Source: Cyclospora cayetanensis
Taxonomy: Eukaryota > Apicomplexa > Conoidasida > Eucoccidiorida > Eimeriidae
Assembly (NCBI RefSeq): GCF_002999335.1
Contig: NW_020312036.1
Span: 806,001-870,000 of the forward strand
DNA length: 64,000 bases
Direction: 5' to 3'
The notes below the pieces were generated by a model. The model worked only from the letters and a program-made list of their open reading frames with translations, was not told where the DNA came from and did not search any database. The first letter of the stretch is position 1, and each line of letters starts with the position of its first letter. Made by a program: the position numbers and the translations under genes. Positions 11,278 through 22,579 of this stretch are shown one piece after another.

Positions 11278-11978
11278 TGAAGAATCTGTAACGAGGGAAC
11301 AGCTACTGTTTTCCCCAAGTCCACCAGCTTGGAGCAGATAATTTCTCGTTCTGTGGGGATCTGGTGCCCATCAGCGCCAATGGCCCTATAGCTGCGTGCA
11401 GTCCGCACGCCAAAGGCTTCTGTGCCCTACCAGAACGCAAAACGCCTGGCTCACCTTAGGGGTAGTGTTAAAATGTGTTCAGACAGCTTGTGTATCGGGT
11501 GTGGGGGAACTGTGGTGTTTGTGATTTAATACCCCTGGTGTGCCAGTGTCTAATGTGTAGACAGTACCTTTCTCCATTGCTTTTATGAGCTAAAAAGAAC
11601 GCAGTAACCTTTTTGCATCAGTAGTCATTGAATTTGCAATAAAAAAGACCATTAACAGGATTATGGACCGGGGGGGGCCCCAGAGGTCCCCGAAACCGTC
11701 TGTGTAGGCACGCCTGCACACCTGAATGCGGCAACTGCGGCAACCTCTGCGGGGAAGCAGCACAGGAATAAGAAAGCAGAGGTGAATTAAGGGAGGCAGT
11801 AAACCAATGGATCAGTGGAAAGAAAGGATGCAGGGTGCAACCGAAGCAGCAATCAGCAGCTGCCAGTACGCCTGGACCATACCGCTGACTTACCGATAGC
11901 GTCCCCTCTTTTTCGCTCAAACTGCGCCTCCAAATATAGAACCTAGTATTTTTGTCTCCGGTATTGCTAGAATCTCTG
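11278..11978 (-). CDS. Candidate unrecognised multi-exon gene (partial)
   Basis: Two coding-like minus-strand exons join in phase 0. The first (about 11978-11894) reads APNTQPRDSSNTGDKNTR...IWRRSLSEKEGTLS and ends at a strong TCG/GTAAGT donor. The second (11426-11278) follows a CTGGTAG acceptor and reads GTEAFGVRTARSYRAIGADG, then IPTEREIICSKLVDLGKTVA. It is cut in phase 2 by GTGTAA. The peptide has balanced composition and no repeats, unlike most spurious frames here. The first and last exons are not identified and no family is recognised. A Cys-x-x-Cys-bearing stretch near 11080-11180 may continue it. Confidence 0.35.
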
Positions 11979-12203
11979 GGTTGAGTGTTGGGTGCCTCAC
12001 ACACAATCCCCAAACCCACTTCGACCCGGGGTCAGGGCGGCTGCGGAGGCGCTGTGGTTCTTTCTCCCTCCGCAAGCCAACCTGTAAGTTCTTGCTGCTA
12101 TGCAAAGGACAAGAGGTTCGATACACCCAGAACCTCGAAAACTCAATGCCAGGGAGGCTTTATCCGTGTAGCGCGATCCCGAAAACCTACACCCTTGGCT
12201 CAG

Positions 12204-15200
12204 ATGTCTAAGGGGGGGGACGCTGTAGATGAAGTGTTTTTCGAGCAGAGGGCAGCTGGACTGAGGCGGCGCTGGACTGGAAAGGAGCCCCTCAGTGTGT
12301 CTCCTCTGTGCGCTGCCTCACTGCCTCTTGCTGTCCCTTCCTCCTCTTTTGATTTCTCCGAACCTTCAACCCCTCAGACTATGGCTCGCCTGCAAACAGA
12401 CCCGAAAACCAGCAGCCATGCCACCACGCCAACCTGCGTTGCCAGCGTGACAGAAGACTTCACACCCGCTGTCAGTCCTCAAGAGGGAGAAGTAGAATGC
12501 AGTGCGCGGACGAAAAAAGAAGGCTTAGAGGGGGCGCTCAAGCGAGGCCCCCCGACTTGGTTACTTGGCGGTGGGGGAAAATTCAGGGAAATTAAGTCCG
12601 CAGAATTTGCAGCTGAATGTAGCCACGACGGCAGCAGCAGAACCACCAGTGGAGTCGACCCCATATTCAACCGTGACGGCGTGACAGTCAGGCGACCCGC
12701 AAAACTTGGCATAAGCTCGGGAGATCCCGTAGCCGTCCATATTTCAAAAACAAAGACCTTCAATTTCAGTGAGTGCTCGGTATTTCTTTCATCCTCTTTT
12801 AAAGGCTTCTCGCCCCTCCTCTGCTCCATACAGAGCGGCATACAAACAGTCTACAAGTAACGAACTCACGAGCAGGCTAGCTCCAAATGAGGGATGCGCG
12901 TTCATGCCCTGTGCATGCGGTGTTGCAGGCGCTCGCTTGGCTCCCCGACCTTCCCGCCTTAATCTGTCGATACACCGCAGAACAAATCAGACGGCCTCAT
13001 GGGGCTCCTTTGGGGGCTCCTTGAGAGCTTCTGAATCCATGCGGCGAGGGCCTTTTGCAACGAAGGAGAGCGACAGTCTGCCCAAGATCGTGCAGTTTTC
13101 GCCCTCCCTCAAGAGAGTTCTTTCGAAAGAGTTGGGGGGCTTAGGTGGGAGAGATGAGACAGGAGCTCTGGGGGGGGGCGAGTCAGATGCAGAGGCTGGG
13201 CAAGGGAGGCAGCAGCTAGACACAGAAAGAGAACGGCAGAAGCTTGCACGCAATCCCGCAGACGTGGAGGCTTGCTATCAATTGGGAGTCTTACTCTTCA
13301 GGCAAGGGCAAACGAAAGAGGCAGTGGCAGCCGTCTTGGACTTTATTGAGAGAAACAGGGAAACAAACGCTACGTCGACGTCGAGTGAAACCAGGAGCCC
13401 TACGAAGGGCAAGACGCGCACTTGCGAGGGTTCAACGGGCGAGCAGAGGGGCACCTGCAAGGAGCGTCTGCAGGAGGAGCCGTGTGTGGAAGAGCGAGAC
13501 GCTGCAGTGGGGGCAGCAGCCGCCTCAACGGGGTCAGACAAAAGGAAAGCTGATGAAGGGTCCCCCTCAGAGGCGTCTCCTGTCGCCGTCCTGTCAGCAG
13601 ACACAGCCGTGCCAAGGCCAGCTTCCCCTGCCGCCGAGACTGCGGAGAAGAGCGGTGTGTCGATTGGTGGGGCAGACACCCCGTCGAAGCAAGCGCACTC
13701 CTCCGACAAGGATGCGGTTCTAGCCGACGTTTCTGAGAAGGCCGTTGTTTCTCCTCGGGGGGAAGGACCGCTCAAGTCTAGCCCAGCAAATTCCGACGCC
13801 TCCTGTGAGATTCCTGTGCCTGTGCGTGAGGATAGCCTTCTCAAGGCAGAACCAAGGGGCTCGAGGAGTCTCTCCGGGGGGGCGTCAGTCTGCAGTCTTA
13901 GCAAATTGGCTGGCGTTGTATTCGGCCGACGAGGCCACATGGCTCGCCGCGCTGAGGATCTGAGGGAAGGATGGGGTGCTCCACGCTTTGTATCGCTGGA
14001 GAAGCTTCTAGGTCACTTGGCATTCGAGGATGAACGCTTTGAAGATGCCATCAGGAGATACTGGAGGTAACCCCATAGGGCAAGCATTAGGGGGCTTCGC
14101 TTTGCGTGAGGCCTAACTTGCGGAGTTGGGAGTGAGGGGGGAAGCCTTTTGGGTGCACCTGCTGCACTGTTGGCGAGACGTGCAGAGGTTTTTCTACGCT
14201 CATTCTACGCTGCGCCTCCTTTTACGTTTTTTCGCTCTAGAGCCATCGATTTGCATCCCGGAGATGCGCAGATGTTCACCTCTCTGGGATTAGCGTACTA
14301 CGAGGTAAGTCGGCTCTTTGTCCTCAATGACGTTTGAGCAGACTGTATCTACTCGAACATTGCTCTGTAAAGGCTTCAATGCGCTTGGGGGCACTCCTGT
14401 CGGGAGTCGGGCTCACGTTCGCGCTTGCTACCTATCTACGTGCAGCTGGAGGAGCTCGAGAACGCCGAGGCAGCGTTTGAACATTCTTTGAAGTTAGACG
14501 AAAAGTGCGACACGGCGTGTGGGGGAAAAACAGGGCGCAGATTTAGTGTCCTTTAGGATTCGCTTGTATATATATATATGTATATATATATATGTATGTA
14601 TGTGTATTGCATGCATGCGCGACACCCAAGTGTGCTTTAAATTCTCAAGCGTCCTGCCCGAGAAGGTGAACCCTCTTTTTAACCTTCTTAGAGTTGTCTA
14701 CATGTGTCTCAGAAACACCACTGCGCTGAGCGTGCTGGCGATGATGCTGCTGGATCGAGTATCCGCAGAGGAAGAGAACGCTTCTTTTGAATCTCCTGAT
14801 GAACCTCCAGGCTGTCAGCACCTTCCTCCCTATGCCTGTCTGGCTGCCTGCGCTGCTGCCGACTAGAGTTTAACCCCCTCCTCTTTATGCTCCCACGCCA
14901 GAGTTTTGCCAGTCCTCTTCATCTGAGGTGAAGGGGCCAGGCGAAGTGTCTGACTCTTCCTCCTCCCTCACTCTCTGTGCTTTGCGGCTTTCAAACTGTC
15001 GGATTGCTCGCCCTCTTCGCTGTCTCTGATTAGTGTACCTTCGCGCAACTGCGATTCAGCAACTTCCCTGATCGTTGTTTTGCTGCCCCTACCAGACTCT
15101 TCCCTGGCTGCGCCCCCCTTCCCCCCCGCCTTCGCGCCTCCCCTCTCGCTGTTTGCATCATCCTCCCTCTCAGCTCCCCGCCTTCTGGTCCTCATTTTTG

Positions 15201-18200
15201 TGACCAACAGTCGCACAGATTCTGCAAGCCTCTTGTGCTTCTTTGAACGGCCATCCTTTTCTGCTCTGATGCGAATCTAAGGCGTAGCTGCCGAGAGGGA
15301 TGCCACAGAAGACAAAGAGGCCACCAGGGAGGAGGAAAGGGTGCAGCGAATTCGACTGAAGACCGAGCGCTGTGTCGAACTGCTGAGGCGCTGTCTTCGC
15401 GTGGATGCTGAGAACATCCTTGCCAAGCTGCATCTTGCACAGGTACAGCACTTTGCGGCAGCCCTCTCTCGATCAGTTTCTTAGGAGGAGGAGGACTCTT
15501 CTTCTATACTCCTACCACGTTACCGTCTGACAGTTTTGGGGGTGCTCCTACGCCTCATCAATGGCATCCTGCATTCCAGGCTTTCTTCTCCCAGTCGCCA
15601 TGACACGGAGGTGTAGAATACTGGCGCCTACCGAGGCGTAGAGGGCAATGGGCTGGGAACCGCAGATTGTGTCGGACGGCACGAGGGTGTAGAGAGAAGC
15701 TCATAGGGAGGCGATGCGTTAGAGACGGAGGGGCATACAGAGACGGGCAGCCAGATTTGGACTGCCGAGCGGATACATGGAATCAGGCAGACAGATCGCT
15801 AGAGACGGATAGCGACAAATGAAGGACTCTGGCACGCAGGCAACCATAAAATAGAGATTTAGGAAGAAATCATTCTACGCTTCTTCCCTACTCAAGCATC
15901 CACGCTTTAGCCTACTTTGTAAAAAGGGGTCCTTGTGGCATGGTCTCCTCTCCGCATGCGTTTCCTTGCCACCCTATGGGTGTGCCTGTGTCATCATCTT
16001 CTTCCTCTGCTGCTTCCCACTTTCTTCCCCTCAGGTGTTCTTCTACCGAGAGGAGTGGGAGGAGAGCGCAGCAATCTTTAAAGCATTACTGGTAGATATG
16101 CCGGAGGACACACATCTCCTCAACAATCTTGGTGCGCGACATCCGCCTCTAGACGGCTTCGAGAGAGAGCTTCTCCCCATAAAGCATGTACATACACGTG
16201 TGCATATTTATATTTTCATAGTGCAGGCTACGCACTTCTAGGGCTGTGTGTTTGTTGGCTGTCCTCCTGCTGCTCTTGCTCCTGCTGTCGCCACTTCCTG
16301 GTGGACTTATGTATTCGGCATCTCGCCTCAGGCTCTGTCGTTCGTTTGCACATATACGTAGAACTCTTTGCCTCTTTTTATCAACTACCAGCCACAACTT
16401 TTTTCTCCACATTTTCCGCACTGTACTTCTGAAAGTCTCTCCCACCTGAGATCCTTGCGGCATTTTGCTCAGATGTTGTGCAGTACATTCGCCCCCCACT
16501 TTGTCACTTCTATACGACATCACCATCTCGTATAATTTCTATGCCGCTTCCCTCTACATCTGCTCCCCGTCTCCCACCCCCCTCAATTCTCGATAGTTTG
16601 ATCTGTTTCTACTGCCCCTCTCTTGCGCTTTCTGCAGGTCAGGTGGCCTTCCATCAGGACGACTTGCCAGGGGCCATCCAGTTGCACCTAAGCGTTCTAA
16701 AAATCAATCCCCAAGATGAGCTTGCACACCTTCATTTATCAGAAGCGTACTGCCACCAGCGCAACTATGAGGCAAGTTCTCACTCCCCTTTACGCGTTAT
16801 GCTTTACATAAAAACCTTGTGCTGTAGCGCATCCTCTGTATATGTCTGTATATATATAATGTATATATGTATATATAATGTATATATGTATATATAATGT
16901 ATATATGTATATACACATCCCCGTATCCATCTTTAGCAGCCTCTACATCACCTTTAAAGCCTCTCTCTCTCTCTCTCTGCATTGCGTCTTGAGTGTTTTC
17001 TCCATGTGTGTATGCGTACGTGTGCTTCCTCGCCTCTTTCCATCTTGATCCGCCTCCTCCGTGCGATGTGACCTCAGCTGTTAGAACCTGGCCCTTGTGC
17101 ATGTATGCCGCGTTTGTTTTCTCTGGCCTTCCTCGTTTTTTCGCGTGCAGGCAGCCCTAGACCACTTTGTGCGGTGCTGCGCTGCTTCCCCCGATTCGGT
17201 TGCCTTGCATGCGACATGCGGGCTGCCGCTGTGCGAGAACGGCCAGGAACAAAAGGTGATCGATGCCTACACGGCCTTCATCAAGCAACACCCTAACTCG
17301 CTTGCAGCGAAGGCTTTCAAACGCACTCTTGGTAGGCGGACAGCGTATGTATATGCCCAGGCGCGCATGCCTACAGCCACAAACACCGCAACTCTACAGG
17401 GTGAACGTACAGTGTAGAAAGGCACAAAGAATGTCGTGACTAGCGGCATCCCGAGGCTCCTGTGCGCCTTATGAGACTGTTTAGATGCACTTGCAGGAAT
17501 GCTTGTTTTCGCTGTTCTGTGAGAACTTGCACTGCTGCATCGCCCCCTGTGCGTACACAGCGTACCTGAACTCGCCAGGGCTTCATTCATGCAGCGTCTG
17601 TGCATTTTTTATTCATGTTTTGTGCATGCACATACATATATGTCTTTCCACCCGATATCGGGCTGTTTTTCGTGGAATTCGGCCGATTTCTTTTGGAGTT
17701 TGTGCGGATTTCCAGACAATCTCCCCGTCTCTGCCCCTCTGCCTGCGCGCTAGCTCCTCAGTTGCCTGACTGTTTGGTGCGTTTGGCTGTAGGAGCGCTG
17801 GACGAAGAGATAGGTTTCGTGGAATCCATATCTATCGTCTCCTACATTGTTGTGGTAAGCTGTTAACCCACCGCTTTCTCCTGTTCGACGCTAAACCCTT
17901 GACTCCCCCCCCCCCCGCCCAGACGCCACGCATCGACCCGTAAACCCTACACTCTGCATGCAAAGGTCGAATCCGTGCACGCTGCTGCTTCTTTTAAAGG
18001 GTGTGGTGCTGGGGGTTCCCGCAGCCCGTCCTCGTCGTCGTGGCGCTCGTCTTCCTTTTCCTTTATCACCCCATTTGGACCAGCGTCGATGGAGAGGGAG
18101 GCCCTCTCGAGGGGCCTCTCCACGGGAGCTTTACCGCGAGGGACCTTCACCCTAGGACCCCCAACGCTGCAGGGGAAGGCCACTATGGCGAATTTTAAAG

Positions 18201-18211
18201 GCGCGACTTAG
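12204..18211 (+). CDS. TPR-repeat protein, 11 exons
   Basis: Exons 12204-12768, 12929-14066, 14241-14304, 14446-14516, 14713-14813, 15288-15442, 16035-16131, 16638-16771, 17151-17331, 17793-17854 and 17966-18211 give 937 residues. All junctions agree in phase; the exon 5 donor and exon 6 acceptor have close alternatives. The first 540 residues are mostly disordered Ser/Glu/Ala-rich sequence with one TPR-like unit (DVEACYQLGVLLFRQGQTKEA). TPR units follow across the small exons: AIDLHPGDAQMFTSLGLAYYE, LENAEAAFEHSLKLDE, CVELLRRCLRVDAENILAKL, SAAIFKALLVDMPEDTHLLN, GAIQLHLSVLKINPQDELAH, ALDHFVRCCAASPDSVALHA. TPR arrays form helical scaffolds that bind partner peptides. No enzymatic domain is seen and the specific complex is unknown. 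The junction between exons 8 and 9 uses a GC donor. The Ser-rich C-terminus has no domain. Confidence 0.8.
14565..14604 (+). repeat. TA/TATG microsatellite in TPR-gene intron 4
   Basis: Short TATATATATATG repeats lie just inside the intron that follows the exon ending at 14516. Confidence 0.8.
16845..16912 (+). repeat. TATATAATG microsatellite in TPR-gene intron 8
   Basis: About three copies of an 18-base [23 protein letters not shown] unit sit in the GC-AG intron between the exons ending at 16771 and starting at 17151. A short TC-dinucleotide run follows near 16960. Confidence 0.8.
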
Positions 18212-18933
18212 CGTGCTCGCATCACATCCTGACACCCGAACATTCTTGGGCTGATTGCTAGCGCACTGAAATTCTCAATCCTCGACTGTCCTTTGACCTG
18301 GGCCTCTCAGGAAAGAAGCAGCCACCAGTGGTGTGTGCCAGGCATCAAACCTAAGACACCCTGAAGCCGGAGCTCTTTACGGCTTTGAGCGCTCAAACGA
18401 AGTCCAGCTAGGGGCCTCCCTTAGTGCGGATACGCTCATCCCTCCTTATTCCTACCTACCTTCGCTGTCTACACACGTTCATGCCCTTATGTACGTCGAT
18501 GTGAACATGCACCTTTCAAGGCCTCGTTCTACGGTCTCGTTACCCTTAGGAAGTTTACTTCTAAAAAAATTTAAAGGATAATTCCGACGCGGCTAGTTAC
18601 GGCAATAAAGGCCTAGAAGAGCCCCGCGGACTAGTCATAATCAAATGCATACACAGGGTTTGAAGTCTCTCTCGCCATATCCATCACTTCTGTGCAGGTA
18701 TATGTATATATGTATATGCCAGAGAGCGCCGCCGCTGGGTTGATAAATAAAAGAGCCCTATAGACTAATCATAGTCAAATGTACACACACGTAGAAGTCT
18801 GTCTCGCCACATCCACTACATATGTGCAATCAGATATGCCAGAGAGCGCCACTGGGGTAATAGACAGGCACTTGTCACGCAAACATTTGCTCGGCTTGAG
18901 GAAAACTCTATGTACATACTTGAAGACGAAGGT
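18212..18933. other. Spacer between convergent TPR and choline kinase genes
   Basis: Both neighbours end here, so the stretch should hold two 3' ends. Apart from the imperfect duplication annotated separately nothing is recognisable. Confidence 0.55.
18613..18857. repeat. Imperfect tandem duplication, two units of about 110-135 bp
   Basis: Two diverged copies stand side by side, at about 18613-18742 and 18750-18857. Shared landmarks in the same order are AGAGCCC, GACTARTCATARTCAAATG, TCTCGCCAYATCCA, ATATGCCAGAGAGCGCC and a GGG-containing end. They lie between the stop codons of two convergent genes. Confidence 0.7.
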
Positions 18934-21900
18934 TTAAAGTACTCCTCGAGCCTGCATCTCGCGTTTCTTCTCAGAGTACTGCTCTAACCTGTGGCACCCA
19001 CACAGAGAACCGTCCGTCTACGAACACCTCTCCAAAAGGCGTAATTCACCCTTCCACTCACAAAAAGGTCCCAGCTTGTGTTGGCGATATGCCGCGGCTT
19101 TGCGACGGCTCGAAATTCCCAGCTGCGAGGACTGCATACCCTTGCCCTTGTGTGGAGAGAGCCGTGCTTGCACGCGTATAATTCTGAAATGCGGCTCTCC
19201 TGTGCAACAGCTATGCCCCCGCCATCGTAAACGACAGATGAAGGCCATAAAAACGCTTGCAGAGAGAGAGAGACAGAGAGAAAGAGAGAGAGAGAGAAAT
19301 GGACGAAAGCAGGCTCAGCGTCCTGCTGCATACCCACCGTGTCTTTGCGTAGTGAAGGTATGAAAAGAGTTCCGGATCCTCCGGAATCTTTGTCCTGAAA
19401 ATCCGCAAAGCGTCGTTTGAGATTTAGAATAAATCCTTCTTGAAGGTTTTCGCGAAAACACGGTGTAGACGATAGCTCAGAATTTGGAGGTAGCTTACCG
19501 TACAACTGACCAGAAGGCCCACACTAGGTGCGATGCAAGCATCATGTAGTCAACCTTGAAGGCAGCATAATCACACTTTGCATCAGACCCTAAACCCGCG
19601 AGTTTTAATCCCTGCATGGCCTCTTCTTGCACGCGTACCCATACTAGCCTCCAGAGCCTAAGATTCATGCATGCGGTGCACGGGCATCAAAAATACGTTG
19701 AATGATCAGGAAAAGACAACACGATACGCTTCGGCTTGAGGGTTTATATCACTTTGCGCACAACGTTAACAAATCTATCGACGGTTTCCTTGGTGGCAAG
19801 ACGTTCTGGGGGAAGATTTAAACCCCGTCGCTCAATCGTGTCCTTCAGGTACACCTCGACAAGATGCCGTCTCAAAGTCGAAGAGGGCATTTGATTCGGC
19901 AAGACAGAATAAAAGGGCCATTCTGGGGAAGACATTGCAAAATGCAAAGACAGAGGCCAGGGAGGGAACATGATGTGCGGCATGCAGTGCGTTCAATTAG
20001 GCAAACGCGCTGTCCAAGCAAGCAGCTCTCGAAACGAGAAAGAAGCGTGAGGGTGCAGCTAGGTACACCTGCACAGCGAAATAGCGATCGCGTGCGAAAT
20101 TTCAGGCGCAGAGAAGCACCGAGAAACACAGCCGATGCAAAGACGTCTGTGGAGGCTTGAGCCCGATTAAAAAAGAGCAGAGGCTTCTAAGCACCAGTAT
20201 TAAGTGTATAGTCCAGCGTGGCTTCGCAAAAGAGGTTGGCAATATCGAAGGCCCTCGCGTTCACGCCGCTGTACTCGAAATCTATAAGACGAAGACCTTC
20301 GCCGTGTGTCTAAACAAACAGGAAACCGACGCTGTTTTTTTAGAAAAACTTTGCTTGCTGCGTGTGGGTTCTGTCACAAACCATGCATAGTCTTGCTTGC
20401 AGTTTCACTGATTTTTGCTGCAGTGATGTTTGGTCGTTAACTTGCATGCGCACGCCTGCCCTGCCTTGCAGGAAAGCACCTGGGCGACAAAAATCAACCA
20501 GTGTGTGGCACTGCCAAAGAGGAGGCCAGAAGCGAAAGCGGATTTGCCGGGTGTATGTACATACATATATATGTATGTATGTAGACATATGTATATGTAT
20601 CTCACGTGCAGAATGTTGTTTTCTTGAAAGTCGTTGTGGCTCAGGACAGCATGCATTCCAGAGAGCCAAAGAAGCCCATCCCCTTGTTCATCTTCTTCTG
20701 AAGGCCTCTTTAAGACCCCCTCCTGCCGCAGTTGTGCCTCTAGGGCTTGAAAGTAGGCTGCATCATCCTGAGCGAGAGCCTTCAGCTTATCAGCTAGCCA
20801 CTTGGCCTCCTCCAAGTAGAAGCTCAGGTTCAGCGATTTCATCTTCGCTGCCGTAGAACGCATGCGAGCTTCCTGAATGCCTTGCTGGTAATCTTCCGAA
20901 GTCGCCGTATCCTCAGACCCCGCAACCGCATGCAGAGGGAAGTCTGCAGCCCCGTCAGAAAGTGGGGTTTGCTCCATCAGTACCTCATTTACAGCCTCAC
21001 GAGCCATGCTTCCCCAAAGCTCTAGGCGGCAGCAGCAGCAGCTGCAGTATTCTACAGAGGGGTCCTCAGCCGCCTCAGCGCTGTTGCTGGAGGACTCCCC
21101 CAACAGACAGCTGGCCTTCGGAAGAAACGATGGCAAGGGCACACTGTGAAATGCAGCTATCTGCACGTACGATACGAACACACACACACACACATAAATA
21201 TATATATGCATATATATACCCATATACATACATATACATATATATACATATATACATATACATATGCATACCAAAAAACGTGAAACCTCCAGAGCGCCAG
21301 CCCGCAAGAATGCAGAAACGAATGTCACCTGATCTGCCGATATGAAGGCACCCCATGAGGATCGCTGCCAAAAATTTTACACGCGGCCTCCCCAGAACCT
21401 GCACCTCACCGTAGTCATAGCGCGTTCTAAAATCCTCTTGTCGGTCAGATCTGCCGTTGACAAGACAGGACTTTCCCAATACTCCTCAATGCGTCCTCCC
21501 TGCATGCACTACAGTGGCACAGAAAGCTGCAAATCAAAGCCCCAAAGAGCGGACCCAAAGCCCTAGTCTCGCTAACCTCGACACCTTCAAGCCTACAGAC
21601 TAAACCGCCTTCGTCTTGGCGCATGAACGAGACTGACTTCAAACTCCGCCAGACATCTGGGGGCAAGGCCCAAGGATCCGAGTGTCTTGAACAGTATGCG
21701 CTCCACCCTAGCGCTGAAGAGGGCAGTTCCTTGCTGGTGTCCAAACACCCGAATCAAGGCCTTCGTCACTGCTGGGGCGATATCTTCCCCAGGCAACCCC
21801 GCAGACACGTCTCGAGCCTCTTCGGCCGTATCAAGGGAAACGAGGTACAGTTGATTGCTGAGGCCCCCCGAGATCTTGCTGACTTGAACTGCTGTGTCTT

Positions 21901-22579
21901 GATACACCTGCCACCCTCCTAGGCCGGCCTTAGCGATAGCCCTCAGGAGCATCTCTTTCCGCAGCAAGCGGTAACGGAGTATCTGATCCTCCTCATTCTG
22001 CTGGCGTAGTTGCTGTATGCGCTGCAGCCCCGACTCAGAAGGAGAAGAGCGGAAATAATTCCGCAGAGCCCGGGGAAGACTCCAAAGGCTAAAGGTGGTT
22101 GACGGTAACGTTGTCGCATCAGAGCTTGCGGAAGCGATCCGAGGCCTTGGTTGGTTGCCGAGTGCTTCTCTGAGGGCCGTTTGATGATTTAAAACGCACA
22201 CCAAGGTGCAACGAGCATCCGTGGCGTTCACATCAGGGTCAGCACTGCTCAGGGGGCTGGACTCCTCCTGGTAATCCAGGGGCCTGACGTGAAAGCAAAT
22301 GCGGTTCTCGTAGCTGGATGATCCAACAGCGCTTGTTGAATCCTCCGCGTCGCACTGGGCACCCGGGTACGTAGCCACAAACATGGACAAGCTCGTTTCT
22401 GACACAGAAGGGAGTCCACCACGGGTCTTAGATGCATTGACGACCCCGTGGTGGTCCATTCCTAACAAACATGTGAAAACAAGGGTAAATAGCTTTCCTT
22501 TGCTAAGCAGGAAGTTTGAAAGAATAATAAGTGGATTCATCATTAGCAGCACGTTTGCTCGGGGCCGGCGAGGTGACAT
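18934..22579 (-). CDS. Choline/ethanolamine kinase family protein
   Basis: Exons on the minus strand: 22579-21638, 21499-21410, 21160-20606, 20309-20195, 19922-19753, 19554-19499 and a last exon ending at 18934 (acceptor probably at 18988). All junctions match in phase, about 660 residues. Family marks appear in order: [15 protein letters not shown] (nucleotide loop), [49 protein letters not shown], the Brenner motif [13 protein letters not shown] with its catalytic Asp, [20 protein letters not shown] binding Mg-[15 protein letters not shown] and [14 protein letters not shown] short exon holding the usual FDYxxYAxxR stretch seems missing between the last two, or that stretch has been lost. 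The enzyme phosphorylates choline or ethanolamine, the first step of the Kennedy pathway. The start MSPRRPR leads into a hydrophobic segment ([20 protein letters not shown]), unusual for this soluble family. Which substrate is preferred cannot be read from sequence. Confidence 0.87.
20550..20604 (-). repeat. TATG/CATA microsatellite at a kinase-intron donor
   Basis: TACATATATATG-type repeats begin immediately inside the intron after the exon ending at 20606, next to the GTGAGA donor. Confidence 0.75.
21175..21272 (-). repeat. CA/TATA microsatellite in kinase intron 2
   Basis: CACACACA then ATATATATACATATACAT repeats on the + strand fill the intron between the exons ending at 21410 and starting at 21160. 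On the transcribed sense strand this is a TG/TATG repeat that runs almost to the acceptor. Confidence 0.85.

Noticed and set aside
12105..12135. tRNA T-arm-like GGTTCGATAC
   Set aside because: No matching acceptor or anticodon stems could be formed around it.
12769..12928. Open stretch before TPR exon 2
   Set aside because: It is the in-frame part of intron 1; the GTGAGT donor at 12769 and GTTGCAG acceptor at 12928 give a clean phase-1 join.
17880..17950. Telomere-like AAACCCT pieces
   Set aside because: Two isolated heptamers in an intron of the TPR gene; no array, so not a telomere.
19040..19260. Minus-strand frames with [14 protein letters not shown] or [13 protein letters not shown] as the missing kinase exon
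   Set aside because: They do not contain the expected FDY/YA/R pattern and do not fit the required phase 2 to phase 2 join with certainty.
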